A stretch of 64,000 nt of DNA from Verrucomicrobiaceae bacterium (GCA_021151605.1 JAGKWZ010000002.1:1-64000); one strand, 5' to 3'. Positions 44,426-52,843 are shown, counted from the first letter of the stretch. The notes: generated by a model not told the origin, from the letters alone. Program-made: numbers and translations.

Positions 44426-44992
44426 ATGAAAGCTCTTATTTGCCTTAGCTTCGCTATTCTAGCCTCAATGGTCCATGCCGACACCACGGCGATCTGGGCT
44501 GGCAGGGCTGATATCACCTTCTCCGGCACCTCCACCCTTCACGACTGGGGTGGAAAAGTGTCTGCCAAGCCTTTCAGCACAACCGTCATCTTGGACGCCA
44601 CGGGCAAGCCCATTCGCATTCAGGCTGAAGTCCGGATCGAAGCGGCCAAGATGGACACAGCCGAGGCGAAGCGGGATGAAAACATGCGCAAGGCCATGAA
44701 GGTCACCGACCATCCGCTCATCTCCGGCCTCATAGACGTTCCTGCGAGTCAAATTGCCGCTGATGGCAAGACGCCAACGAAGTTGCCCATGACCCTGACC
44801 TTGCTTGGCAAACCACAAAAGGTCACCGCCACCATCACGAACTGGAAGCTCGTTGGCGGTAAGGCCACCTTCGATCTCGACTTCCCGGTCTCCATGAAAG
44901 ACAGCGGGATTAGCGTCCCCACGGTGCTGTTATTCATCCGCGTAGGCGATGGAGTGAAGGTTCATGCCTCGGTTACCTTGACTCAATCTTGA
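44426..44992 (+). CDS. YceI family periplasmic lipid-binding protein
   Basis: 188 aa with a signal peptide (residues 1-18, ending VHA). It has the lipocalin-like YceI pattern: ADITFSGTSTLHDWGGKVSA, EVRIEAAKMDTAEAKRDENM, VTDHPLISGLIDVPASQI, LTLLGKPQKVTATITNWK and a final KDSGISVPTVLLFIRVGD. YceI proteins bind amphipathic isoprenoid or polyprenyl chains in a long pocket and occur next to quinone or isoprenoid metabolism genes. Here it lies between a tocopherol-type methyltransferase (26 bases) and a type III PKS (13 bases), so it probably binds or carries the lipid product in the periplasm (inference). Confidence 0.9.
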   Translation: MKALICLSFAILASMVHADTTAIWAGRADITFSGTSTLHDWGGKVSAKPFSTTVILDATGKPIRIQAEVRIEAAKMDTAEAKRDENMRKAMKVTDHPLISGLIDVPASQIAADGKTPTKLPMTLTLLGKPQKVTATITNWKLVGGKATFDLDFPVSMKDSGISVPTVLLFIRVGDGVKVHASVTLTQS

Positions 44993-45005
44993 TCCTCTGA
45001 CTCAC

Positions 45006-46154
45006 ATGTCTGCCTACCTTCATCACATCTCCACGAGCACACCAGCCTACACCTACGCGCAAAGCTACACGCGCGACCGACTCAAAGGCTGGGCCAAAGA
45101 CGCGAAAACGAAACGTCTTATCCACGCCATCTACAACCGCAGCGGCATTGAGACGCGTCACAGCGTTACAGGTGATTTCGTTACCGGCACCGAGGCCACA
45201 CTTTATCGCAGCGATGCCGATGGCACGCTCATACCGCCGGGCACGGAGGAAAGAAACCGCGTCTATACCCACTGTGCTCGCGAGCTTGCCGTTGAGCTGG
45301 CCCGCCGCACCATCACGAATGCGACTGGCTTTGAGAAAGAGGACATCACGCACATCATCTACACCTCATGCACCGGCTTCGCGAACCCAGGCCCCGACTT
45401 CCACATCATCAAGGAACTAGGCCTGCGCCCAAATGTGGAACGCTACACGCTCGGGTTCATGGGCTGCTACGCCGCCTTCCCGGCGCTGCGCATGGCGGCT
45501 CAGTTTTGTGAGGCAAATGCTGACGCGGTGGTGCTCGTGATCTGTCTGGAACTTTGCACGTTGCACATGCAGATCAATGACCAGCCGGACAGCATCCTGG
45601 CCAACTCATTGTTCGCTGATGGCGCCAGCGCCGCAATCGTCAGCGCTCGCGAGCCGGTCGAAGGCAAGCCTGCCTATCGTCTCGATGGCTTCGAGTCTGC
45701 CGTCGTTCCCTCCAGCGAGGCGGACATGGCTTGGGAGATCGGCAATGAAGGATTCAACATCGTCCTCTCCAGCTACGTGCCGGACATCATCGGCGGGAAC
45801 ATCCGTCAGCTTCTCAATGGCGTGCTGAAGCGGCATGACACCAACGTCGATGAGATCGACGAATGGGCCGTGCATCCAGGAGGTCGTGCCATCCTCGATA
45901 AAGTGGAGGAGAGCTTGCATCTGAAACCCGACGCGCTCGAAGCCGCACGCACCACTCTGCGCGACTATGGCAACATGAGCAGCGCCACCATTCTCTTCGT
46001 GCTCAAAGAAATGCTCGACTCGGCAGAAACCGACCGAGCCACTCTCTGCGCCATGGCTTTTGGACCCGGACTCACCGTCGAAACCGCTGTCATGGTGCGC
46101 ATTGGCAGCACGTCGATGAAAACACATGAGACAAGTTCAGCAGGCCACGCTTGA
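45006..46154 (+). CDS. Type III polyketide synthase (chalcone synthase-like)
   Basis: 382 aa, normal length for a homodimeric chalcone/stilbene synthase-fold enzyme. The catalytic triad is visible: Cys122 in YTSCTGFANPG, His290 in WAVHPGGRAIL and Asn323 in YGNMSSATILFVL. GFMGCYAAFPALRMA and DGASAAIVSA are also typical. It extends an acyl-CoA or acyl-ACP starter with malonyl-CoA and cyclises the chain to resorcinols, pyrones or related phenols. Its stop overlaps the start of the methyltransferase/monooxygenase fusion by 4 bases. Family context is close to alkylresorcinol synthases such as SrsA; the actual product is unknown. Confidence 0.94.
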   Translation: MSAYLHHISTSTPAYTYAQSYTRDRLKGWAKDAKTKRLIHAIYNRSGIETRHSVTGDFVTGTEATLYRSDADGTLIPPGTEERNRVYTHCARELAVELARRTITNATGFEKEDITHIIYTSCTGFANPGPDFHIIKELGLRPNVERYTLGFMGCYAAFPALRMAAQFCEANADAVVLVICLELCTLHMQINDQPDSILANSLFADGASAAIVSAREPVEGKPAYRLDGFESAVVPSSEADMAWEIGNEGFNIVLSSYVPDIIGGNIRQLLNGVLKRHDTNVDEIDEWAVHPGGRAILDKVEESLHLKPDALEAARTTLRDYGNMSSATILFVLKEMLDSAETDRATLCAMAFGPGLTVETAVMVRIGSTSMKTHETSSAGHA

Positions 46155-48121
46155 TGGATAGCTCCGGCAAACTCTACTCAGCAGCCCAGCGCTATGTCGC
46201 TCTGGGCTATGGCACCGTCAGTCTCGGACTCTTCTTTGCGTCCGTCTCCGTGATGTTTTGGAGTCTCTACAATGGTCTGTATGGCAGCCTGCTGCATTTG
46301 CATGGCGGTGCGGCCCTGGCGATGAATGTCTTCCTCATCCTGCAGTTCGCCATCGGTCACACTTGGCTTCTTTCGGATCGTGGTCGCCGCTTCATGGCAC
46401 GCTTGGCACCGCTGGGGCTCGGCTCGGTCCTTTCCACAACGGTCTTTGCAGGTCTGGCCTCCTTTCAATTGCTGCTTACCTTCCTTCTTTGGTCGTCCAC
46501 GGATACCGTCTGGTGGATGCCCACAGGTGGGATCAAAACGACGCTTAGCGTGCTCTACGGCATCTCCTGGATCTTGCTCGCGAAGTCGATGTCTGATGCT
46601 GGTATCGACATTCAGATGGGCACGCTCGGCTGGCGCTCCGTGTGGCGTGGTGAGCGGCCAGTGTATCGGCCATTCACACGCACCGGCATGTTTCGTCACA
46701 GCCGTCAGCCGATCTATTCTTCCTTTACCCTCATTTTGTGGACTGGGCCAGTCTGGACGCCTGACCATCTCGTCATCGCCGTGCTTTGGAGTGCCTACTG
46801 CGTGCTTGCGCCGATGATCAAAGAGAAGCGCTATCGTCAGTGGTATGGTGCAGCTTTTGAGCGTTATCGTCAGCGCGTGCCGTATTGGTTTCCGGCGAAA
46901 GTGCGCTCCATCAAATCTCCCACCATGAAACCCACGGATCACGACATCGCCATCGTCGGAGCGGGACCAGTGGGTTTGTTGCTCGCAGGCTTGCTCGGAC
47001 AAAAGGGCCTGCGTGTGCTCATCGTGGACAAGCGTACGGAACCGCTGCCGAACTCGCAAGCCATCGGCATCACGCCTCCATCACTAGAGATCCTTTCGCA
47101 GCTCGGACTGGAAGATGAATTCGTCCGCCATGGCGTGCCGATTCGTGACTGCCATGTGCATGGGCAAAACGGTCGGCTGGGCTGCGTCTCCTTTCGCGAG
47201 ATTCCAGGCACGCATCGCTACATACTTTCGCTCCCCCAGCAGCAGACGCTGACCTTGCTGGAGGCAAAACTCGCCACTATGCCGAACGTGACCTTGCATC
47301 GCGGCATCGAGATCACGCAGATCGATCAAGATGCCGAGACCGTGACAGTTCAGGGCGATGGCTTCACCAGCACCGCCCGCTGGCTCATCGGCTGCGATGG
47401 CAACAAAAGCCGCGTACGTGAGCTGATCAAGATGCGCAGCAATGGTGCGAACTACGGCTGCCATTTCCTCATGGGTGATTTCGTGGATCACACCGACATG
47501 AAGGAAGAAGCGCATCTCTGGTTCACAGCCGATGGTGCTGTCGAGGCCTTCCCGCTGCCAGATGGCAAGCGCCGCTGGATCGTGCAGACAAAGCAGCCTG
47601 TCACCGAGTCGAAGTACGGCATCATCAGCGAAACGGTGCGCAAGCGCGCCGGTCTGAATCTCGCCATCGAAGATCAATTGAACCAAAGCCCCTTCTCTCC
47701 GCGTTGGATGCAGGCGGAGCAATACCACGACGGGCGCGTCATTCTCTGTGGCGATGCCGCCCATCTCATGAGCCCCATCGGCGGTCAGGGCATGAATACT
47801 GGCTGGGCAGATGCCGAGTTCCTCGCTGAAGCGTTGCTCGCTATCGAACAGCGCGCACAGCCTGCTTTGCCCTTGCTGGAGGCCTACGACCGCTGCCGCC
47901 ATCGCGCGTCAAATGCCGCCATTCATCGTGCTGCCCGCGGCATGTGGCTCGGCACCCGCACAGGCATTGTTCAGTCGTGGCTGCGTGATGTTTTTATGAG
48001 CGAGTGCCTGCTTAAAGGGCCCCTCTCACACCGAACCGGGCCCTACTTTGCCATGCTCACAATCCCCTTCAATACGGTGCGGCAAGTCCCTGCAAAGGTT
48101 TGGAGGAAGGCCTTGCTTTAA
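46151..48121 (+). CDS. Fusion: ICMT-like membrane methyltransferase + FAD-dependent monooxygenase
   Basis: 656 aa. Residues 1-248 form a multi-pass membrane domain ending YRPFTRTGMFRHSRQPIYSS, then MIKEKRYRQWYGAAFERYRQ; this is the SAM-binding signature of isoprenylcysteine carboxyl methyltransferase/NnrU-like enzymes, which in type III PKS operons O-methylate the phenol. Residues 262-640 form a PF01494 flavoprotein hydroxylase: IVGAGPVGLLLAGLLG with VDKR, then CDGNKSRVREL, and ILCGDAAHLMSPIGGQGMNT. In the srsABC operon of Streptomyces griseus the corresponding methyltransferase (SrsB) and hydroxylase (SrsC) are separate proteins that turn alkylresorcinol into alkylquinone; here they are one chain. 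An internal ATG at 46925 could allow separate synthesis. It overlaps the PKS gene by 4 bases. Confidence 0.88.
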   Translation: MMDSSGKLYSAAQRYVALGYGTVSLGLFFASVSVMFWSLYNGLYGSLLHLHGGAALAMNVFLILQFAIGHTWLLSDRGRRFMARLAPLGLGSVLSTTVFAGLASFQLLLTFLLWSSTDTVWWMPTGGIKTTLSVLYGISWILLAKSMSDAGIDIQMGTLGWRSVWRGERPVYRPFTRTGMFRHSRQPIYSSFTLILWTGPVWTPDHLVIAVLWSAYCVLAPMIKEKRYRQWYGAAFERYRQRVPYWFPAKVRSIKSPTMKPTDHDIAIVGAGPVGLLLAGLLGQKGLRVLIVDKRTEPLPNSQAIGITPPSLEILSQLGLEDEFVRHGVPIRDCHVHGQNGRLGCVSFREIPGTHRYILSLPQQQTLTLLEAKLATMPNVTLHRGIEITQIDQDAETVTVQGDGFTSTARWLIGCDGNKSRVRELIKMRSNGANYGCHFLMGDFVDHTDMKEEAHLWFTADGAVEAFPLPDGKRRWIVQTKQPVTESKYGIISETVRKRAGLNLAIEDQLNQSPFSPRWMQAEQYHDGRVILCGDAAHLMSPIGGQGMNTGWADAEFLAEALLAIEQRAQPALPLLEAYDRCRHRASNAAIHRAARGMWLGTRTGIVQSWLRDVFMSECLLKGPLSHRTGPYFAMLTIPFNTVRQVPAKVWRKALL

Positions 48122-48125
48122 TTAA

Positions 48126-48803
48126 GTGTGCCGCTGGATGACTGGACCGACAAACATGCGAACACGAGTCGTTGAGCCCGAGCTATTGGAGACCTATCCA
48201 GATGACCACCCTGATGCAATCGTAGGGCGGGAGGATCTGCTACTCGTGAATGCTGTGATGGGAAACCATCGCTGGATGGAACGCACACTGCGGCGCCTAT
48301 ACCAGCCTGGATGGCATATCACAGAACTTGGGGCTGGGGATGGGGCTCTCTCACTGCGCTTTCTAGAGAGTGGCATCTGTGATGCCAGTGCACTTCATGG
48401 CTTTGACCTCGCCCAGCGTCCTGTGCTCTGGCCAAAGATGGCAGCATGGACTCAGGGAGATTTTTTCCATCATCCACTGCCTGAAAGTGAGGTGCTGGTG
48501 GCAAATCTGATCCTGCATCACTTCAAAGACGATCAGCTCCGTGTGCTCGGCAGCCGGATCTCGTCAAAGACGTGCCTGATCCTGGCAGCGGAGCCCGAGC
48601 GCCAGCGGCGGCACACGTTCATGGGACGGTTTTTTTCATGGTTGGCGGAGCTGCATGCCATCACCTGTCATGACATGCAGGTCAGCATTCGTGCCGGATT
48701 CCGTGGAGATGAGGTGCGTGAAGCTCTCGGTCTCGGACCCGAGTGGCAGGGGGAAGTCCGTAGCACGATCTTCGGGGCTCTGCGCGTCTGTTTGTGGCGG
48801 TGA
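48126..48803 (+). CDS. Class I SAM-dependent methyltransferase of the PKS cluster
   Basis: 225 aa from GTG 48126 (an ATG at 48138 is an alternative start; 4-base gap after the fusion gene). Motif I is ITELGAGDGALSLRFLESG, with FDLAQRP at the adenosine-binding acidic position and LVANLILHHFKDDQLRVLGS for motif IV/post-motif. A hydrophobic patch (FFSWLAELHAITCHDMQVSI) resembles membrane-associating methyltransferases acting on lipidic phenols. As last gene of the cluster it probably performs a further O- or C-methylation. The substrate is not known. Confidence 0.8.
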   Translation: MCRWMTGPTNMRTRVVEPELLETYPDDHPDAIVGREDLLLVNAVMGNHRWMERTLRRLYQPGWHITELGAGDGALSLRFLESGICDASALHGFDLAQRPVLWPKMAAWTQGDFFHHPLPESEVLVANLILHHFKDDQLRVLGSRISSKTCLILAAEPERQRRHTFMGRFFSWLAELHAITCHDMQVSIRAGFRGDEVREALGLGPEWQGEVRSTIFGALRVCLWR

Positions 48804-48986
48804 AGGAAGGCATTGAGGAATGGCTTCGACAATCGGCCTGGCGAGCGCAGCATGAACTGGCCTGCCGTGCGTGCGGAGTTGTCCAAGATCGACTTCACCG
48901 GCCGGGCCGCCGCTGAGGTAAAGGCGGGCGATTGGGACTACCTGGCCGATGTGGCGAAGCGGATGGTCCGAGTGCTGGATTTGTAG
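48804..48986 (+). pseudogene. C-terminal relic of a TIM-barrel sugar isomerase/epimerase
   Basis: In the same frame directly after the methyltransferase stop, about 60 codons read RPGERSMNWPAVRAELSKID, then FTGRAAAEVKAGDWDYLADV, then AKRMVRVLDL and a stop. This is the C-terminus of xylose isomerase-like TIM-barrel (AP endonuclease 2 superfamily) proteins, which are usually about 280 aa and common in PVC sugar catabolism. No start, no N-terminal part. Probably left from a deletion that joined the PKS cluster to the downstream genes. Confidence 0.65.
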
Positions 48987-49051
48987 TGCACCGAGGTCGT
49001 CTGAAAGTTCCCGCCGCTCGTACCGTCTCCTCCGTCCCATTCAACAAACCT

Positions 49052-49594
49052 ATGAAACACCTTCTTCTTTCCCTCCTCCTCGCTGCCGGCATCGCTGGTG
49101 CTGCAGAAAAGTCCGTGCTCGATATTCCGCTGAAGGACATCGATGGCAAAGACACCTCCCTCAAAGCCTATGAAGGCAAAGTCCTCCTCGTCGTGAACGT
49201 GGCCTCCCGCTGCGGCCTGACGAAGCAGTACAAGGAACTCCAGGCGCTGCACGAGAAGTTCAAGGATCAGGGCTTCAGCGTGGTCGGCTTCCCCTGCAAT
49301 GACTTCGGCGCTCAGGAGCCCGGCACGAACGAGGAAATCAAAATCTTCTGCACTGAGAAGTACAAGGTGAGCTTCCCCATGTTCGACAAACTGCACGTCA
49401 AAGGCGCGGAACAGCATCCCCTCTACACCGCCCTCACCGGCAAAGAAGGTGCCTTCCCCGGCGATGTGAAATGGAACTTCGGCAAGTTCCTCATCGGCAA
49501 AGACGGCAAGCCCCTCCAGCGCTTCGAGCCAAAGACCACGCCTGATGATGTCACCGTCGTGTCCGCCATCGAGAAGGCGATTGCTGCGAAGTAA
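49052..49594 (+). CDS. Periplasmic glutathione peroxidase-type thiol peroxidase
   Basis: 180 aa from ATG 49052, chosen because it starts a signal peptide (MKHLLLSLLLAAGIAGAAE). GPx family: peroxidatic Cys in VNVASRCGLTKQYKELQALH (a Cys in place of selenocysteine), Gly-Phe-Pro-Cys-Asn-Asp (GFPCNDFGAQEPG) and KWNFGKFLIGKDG with the conserved Trp-Asn-Phe. Reduces peroxides with thioredoxin or another thiol donor; the second Cys in GFPCND does not usually serve as resolving Cys, while the Cys in FCTEKY is a candidate. Periplasmic location is inferred from the signal. Followed by a clear terminator. Confidence 0.93.
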   Translation: MKHLLLSLLLAAGIAGAAEKSVLDIPLKDIDGKDTSLKAYEGKVLLVVNVASRCGLTKQYKELQALHEKFKDQGFSVVGFPCNDFGAQEPGTNEEIKIFCTEKYKVSFPMFDKLHVKGAEQHPLYTALTGKEGAFPGDVKWNFGKFLIGKDGKPLQRFEPKTTPDDVTVVSAIEKAIAAK

Positions 49595-49615
49595 TTAGAG
49601 ATTCATTTGAACCGA

Positions 49616-49650
49616 CAAAGCCGTGCTCTTCGGATCACGGCTTTGCTTTT
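49616..49650 (+). terminator. Rho-independent terminator after glutathione peroxidase
   Basis: Perfect 10-bp stem (49616-49625 with 49636-49645), 10-base loop, followed by CTTTT, 21 bases after the stop codon. Confidence 0.88.
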
Positions 49651-49664
49651 ATGAGGCTACTGCC

Positions 49665-50222
49665 ATGCATTCCAAAAACGAACCAATGAAGTGCTTCCAA
49701 GTCGTTACATCTCCTGGTTTCAAGGTGATCAACCTGGCCGAAGGCTCGCTGTACGAAGATTTCTACGGTATCTCTGAACCTGGGAAGCCTCATAATCTTG
49801 GTGTTCCCAAAGTGATGTGGGTGGATCCCGATCATAGGAAAAAATGCATCAAGGGAAGTGCTTCCTGGTTTAGCGGGGGAGGAATCGTTTTGACCGTCCA
49901 AGCAGTGCGAGCTTTGAAGCCTGTCTTGATCGATTTGGAGCTTGTTCGCCTTGATGCAGCAGGGGAGCCACTCTTCTTCGTCAATCCTCCAAAACTTAAA
50001 GGCGTGGACGTAAACGCTTCGGAGTTTATTCCATGTCCAATTTCAGGAGAGCCACTTGATTTCACGAAGGTGGTGATGCGTTCTTCTTTCATCCCTGACT
50101 ACACGATTTTCAAAATGCCAGGACGCCGCTCAAGCTCTGTTTTCGTCACATCAGCATTTGTGGATTGCTTCTCAAATAGCGGACTCGCAGGAATCGGATT
50201 TGAAGAGTTCTTCCTTTACTGA
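49665..50222 (+). CDS. Hypothetical cytoplasmic protein (weakly immunity-protein-like)
   Basis: 185 aa from ATG 49665; ATG 49686 (MKCFQVV) is an alternative start. No signal peptide or membrane segment. The sequence is a mixed alpha/beta domain: an N-terminal strand (MKCFQVVTSPGFKVINL), KVMWVDPDHRKKCIKG, LVRLDAAGEPLFFVNPP, and a C-terminal SSVFVTSAFVDCFSNSGLAG ending IGFEEFFLY. The final pattern (hydrophobic helix followed by Gly-Ile-x-Phe-Glu) recalls Imm11/DUF1629-type immunity proteins, but similarity is too weak for assignment. Composition is slightly AT-richer than its neighbours. It stands alone between a terminator and the convergent moaA gene. Confidence 0.55.
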   Translation: MHSKNEPMKCFQVVTSPGFKVINLAEGSLYEDFYGISEPGKPHNLGVPKVMWVDPDHRKKCIKGSASWFSGGGIVLTVQAVRALKPVLIDLELVRLDAAGEPLFFVNPPKLKGVDVNASEFIPCPISGEPLDFTKVVMRSSFIPDYTIFKMPGRRSSSVFVTSAFVDCFSNSGLAGIGFEEFFLY

Positions 50223-50273
50223 CTGAATGATTTCCGACCGAGCTATTCGGCGCTGACCTCGGGAATACATGGT

Positions 50274-51272
50274 TCACCCCCCAATCGCGATCATCTTCCG
50301 GTTCGGCTGGTAGTTGTCGCGGAAGTCGTGCTCCTTCGGCTTTCTGGCGACGACGTTGTGGATGAGAGTGGCGAGTTCCTCGTCACTGCATCCGGCGCGG
50401 AGGGCTTCGCGGAGGTCGAACTCGAGGTAGCTGCCGAGGCAGGGGCGGAGTTTGCCGTCGCTGGTGAGGCGGAGTTTGTTGCAGTTCTCGCAGAAGTGCA
50501 GGTTCGTCATCGCACCGATGAAGCCGATCTTCTGGCCGGTGGCCGGGATGGCGTAGTAGGTGGCGGGGCCGTTGGTTTTAAAGTCGGGCAGTGGCGTGAG
50601 AGGGCCGTAGTGCTGCTCCACCATCTGTTTCGCATGAGAGGTGGAGAGGAAGTTGGCCTCGCTCAGCACGTCCTGGGTGCTCACGGGCATGAGTTCAATG
50701 AAACGAAGCAGCGCGTCCTTGCTGCGGGCGTAGTCGATGAGTGGCACAAACTCGCGCTCGGTCTGATTTTTCATCAGCACGCAGTTCAGGCGGATGGAGC
50801 GGAATCCGGCGTCGATGGCGGCATCAATGCCATCGAGCACCTTGGGTAGGAGATCGCGGCTCGTGCTGCGCTGGTAGGCGGCGCGGTCGAGCGAGTCGAG
50901 CGAGACATTGGCGCTCTGCACGCCAGCTTTGACCAGACGTGCAGCGATGGTCTCTCCCTGCTCTTCTTTGCTCAAAAGCGTGCCGTTCGTGGAGATGCCG
51001 ATCTGCTCGATGCCCGGAATGGCGGCGATCTGTGCGCAGAAATCAGCCACACCTGGACGCGTGAGCGGCTCGCCACCGGTGACGCGGACCTTTTTGATGC
51101 CTAGCCCGGCGCCGACACGCAGGACGCGCAGCATTTCCTCATAGCTAAGCACTTCTTCCTTCGGAAACCAGGCCTGCTCCTCCTCGGGCATGCAGTAGCG
51201 GCAGCGTTCGTTGCACCGGTCGGTGACTGACACTCGCAGGTAGGAGATCTGATGGCCGAAGGCGTCTTCCAC
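50274..51272 (-). CDS. moaA: GTP 3',8-cyclase (molybdenum cofactor biosynthesis)
   Basis: 332 aa from GTG 51272, chosen because it gives the normal MoaA length and avoids overlap with the ABM gene; the open frame extends further upstream. Radical SAM enzyme that converts GTP to 3',8-cyclo-7,8-dihydro-GTP, first step of Moco synthesis. The SAM cluster motif is VTDRCNERCRYCMPEE, the SAM-binding GGEP is in VRVTGGEPLTRPG, and the C-terminal cluster site is FCENCNKLRLTSDGKLRPC. The C-terminal Gly-Gly (AIGG) is essential in MoaA. MoaC and other Mo genes are not adjacent; fdhD lies 2.7 kb away. Confidence 0.95.
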   Translation of the reverse strand: MEDAFGHQISYLRVSVTDRCNERCRYCMPEEEQAWFPKEEVLSYEEMLRVLRVGAGLGIKKVRVTGGEPLTRPGVADFCAQIAAIPGIEQIGISTNGTLLSKEEQGETIAARLVKAGVQSANVSLDSLDRAAYQRSTSRDLLPKVLDGIDAAIDAGFRSIRLNCVLMKNQTEREFVPLIDYARSKDALLRFIELMPVSTQDVLSEANFLSTSHAKQMVEQHYGPLTPLPDFKTNGPATYYAIPATGQKIGFIGAMTNLHFCENCNKLRLTSDGKLRPCLGSYLEFDLREALRAGCSDEELATLIHNVVARKPKEHDFRDNYQPNRKMIAIGG

Positions 51273-51300
51273 GGTGGGGGGATGGGATACGCAGTGCGGA

Positions 51301-51588
51301 TCAGTCGAGGACCGGACCTTTGACTGACCAGCGCTTGATGACAAAGCCGGTGGCGGCCTTTTCCTTCCAAAGGGCAAAATGCGGCGTCTTGGTGTGTGCT
51401 TCCAGCGCGGCTTCGTCCACATACTGTTCGCTGAGGGCGAAGAGATTCGGCTGCTCAAACTGGCGGTTCACCTCGAAGCGGGTGCAGCCCGGCTCCTTCA
51501 CGGACTCGGCTGCATTGAAGGAGCTAACTTCGAGAAACTCATCGACACGGGCGGGGTCGATTTCGAGGATGACAATAACATTGATCAT
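51301..51588 (-). CDS. Antibiotic biosynthesis monooxygenase (ABM) domain protein
   Basis: 95 aa from ATG 51588 (MINVIVILEI). Single ferredoxin-like ABM domain (PF03992): FLEVSSFNAAESVKEPGCTR, then FEVNRQFEQPNLFALSEQYV, then HTKTPHFALWKE. Such small dimeric proteins act as cofactor-free monooxygenases, heme oxygenases or, often, have unknown roles (YgiN/LsrG-like). It lies just upstream of moaA on the same strand with 28 bases between, and is divergent from the LRR protein. Confidence 0.88.
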   Translation of the reverse strand: MINVIVILEIDPARVDEFLEVSSFNAAESVKEPGCTRFEVNRQFEQPNLFALSEQYVDEAALEAHTKTPHFALWKEKAATGFVIKRWSVKGPVLD

Positions 51589-51672
51589 GGTGACGCCGAC
51601 AGAGCCGATTTTGCGATAACATGCAACCTCACGCTGCCGTATCATTCCCCTCACTACCCCGACCTACCAGAC

Positions 51673-52770
51673 ATGAAGTCCATCCCAGCCCTGATCCTCC
51701 TCCTGTCTGCCGCCGCGCTGTCCGCGCAGGATGCGAAGCCTGCCGCACCCGCCCCGGCCAAACCCGCTGAAGTTCCGAAGCCCGCGGCTGCTCCCACTCC
51801 AGCCCCTACCGCTGCCAAGCCGGCTCCGGCGACGCCACCTACTGCCGCCCCAGCGAAGCCTGTGACGCCAGCTCCAGCCAAGCCCGCTGAGACTAAACCG
51901 GCCCCAGCGACCGCAGCGAAGCCTGCTCCAGCGCCTGCGAAGCCCGCCGCTCCAGCCACGGCGAAAACCGAACCCGCCAAACCTGCGACACCACCTCCAC
52001 CGCCGAAGCCCTTCGCTGTCTTTAAGGACAAAGCCCTCGAAGCCGCCGTGCGGAAGCAGGTCTTCGCCAAGCGCGACAACCAGGAAGTCATCACCGCTGA
52101 GGATGTCGCCACTGTTTCCATCATTGAGGGCAAAGGCGCAGGCATCACCGATCTGACCGGCTTGGAAAAATGCGTCGCGCTGGCATCACTGACCTTGCCA
52201 GACAACAAGCTCACCAGCCTCGCCGCCATCAAAGGCTTGGAGCGGCTCCAGTTCCTTGATGTGGCAAACAACCAAATCGCCGACATCTCCCCACTGGCCA
52301 ACTGCAAGGCGCTGCAATACGTCGAACTCACCAACAACAAAGTCACCGATGTCACCGCCCTCGGCGGCATCACCGCGCTGAACTCGCTCTACCTCGCCGG
52401 GAACCAGATCGCCGATGTCTCCGCGCTCTTCAAACTGCCCAAAGTCTGGACGCTCTACCTCGACGGAAACAAAATCACCAAGCTCGACGGCATCGGCCAG
52501 TTGAAGTGGCTGTCCATGCTCTCGCTGAAGGGCAATCAAGTCGCCGATCTCGCCCCGCTGGAAGCTTTGACCGACCTTCAGTTCCTCTTCCTCGACAAGA
52601 ACCCCGTCGCCGACATCGCCCCGCTGCATCGCGCCTGGAAAAAGGACAACGATGGCCCCCGCGAGTGGGCTCCTTATTGCCAGATCTACCTCACTGAATG
52701 CCCGCTGAACGATGCCTCCAAAGCACTCGTCGATGAGATGAAGAAGGCTGGCGCGCGCATCACTCCTTGA
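51673..52770 (+). CDS. Secreted leucine-rich repeat protein with Pro/Ala-rich stalk
   Basis: 365 aa. Signal peptide (MKSIPALILLLSAAALSAQ), then about 90 residues of low-complexity Ala-Pro-Lys repeats (KPAAPAPAKPAEVPKPAAAP) that probably span the periplasm or cell wall. A short helical part (FAVFKDKALEAAVRKQVFAK) leads into about eight SDS22/internalin-type LRRs of 21-22 residues (LASLTLPDNKLTSLAAIKGL, LQFLDVANNQIADISPLANC, LNSLYLAGNQIADVSALFKL). A C-terminal cap with two Cys (PYCQIYLTECPLND) closes the solenoid. A binding protein with unknown partner. Followed by a strong terminator. Confidence 0.9.
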   Translation: MKSIPALILLLSAAALSAQDAKPAAPAPAKPAEVPKPAAAPTPAPTAAKPAPATPPTAAPAKPVTPAPAKPAETKPAPATAAKPAPAPAKPAAPATAKTEPAKPATPPPPPKPFAVFKDKALEAAVRKQVFAKRDNQEVITAEDVATVSIIEGKGAGITDLTGLEKCVALASLTLPDNKLTSLAAIKGLERLQFLDVANNQIADISPLANCKALQYVELTNNKVTDVTALGGITALNSLYLAGNQIADVSALFKLPKVWTLYLDGNKITKLDGIGQLKWLSMLSLKGNQVADLAPLEALTDLQFLFLDKNPVADIAPLHRAWKKDNDGPREWAPYCQIYLTECPLNDASKALVDEMKKAGARITP

Positions 52771-52786
52771 GCAAGAAAACAGAAAT

Positions 52787-52818
52787 AGGCTGCCCGCGAC
52801 TCTCGGGCAGCCTTTTTT
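52787..52818 (+). terminator. Rho-independent terminator of the LRR gene
   Basis: Perfect 10-bp stem (AGGCTGCCCG at 52787-52796 with its complement at 52804-52813), 7-base loop, followed by a T-run to 52818. Confidence 0.92.
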
Positions 52819-52843
52819 ATGCCCAGGCATGGCGATTCAAATG

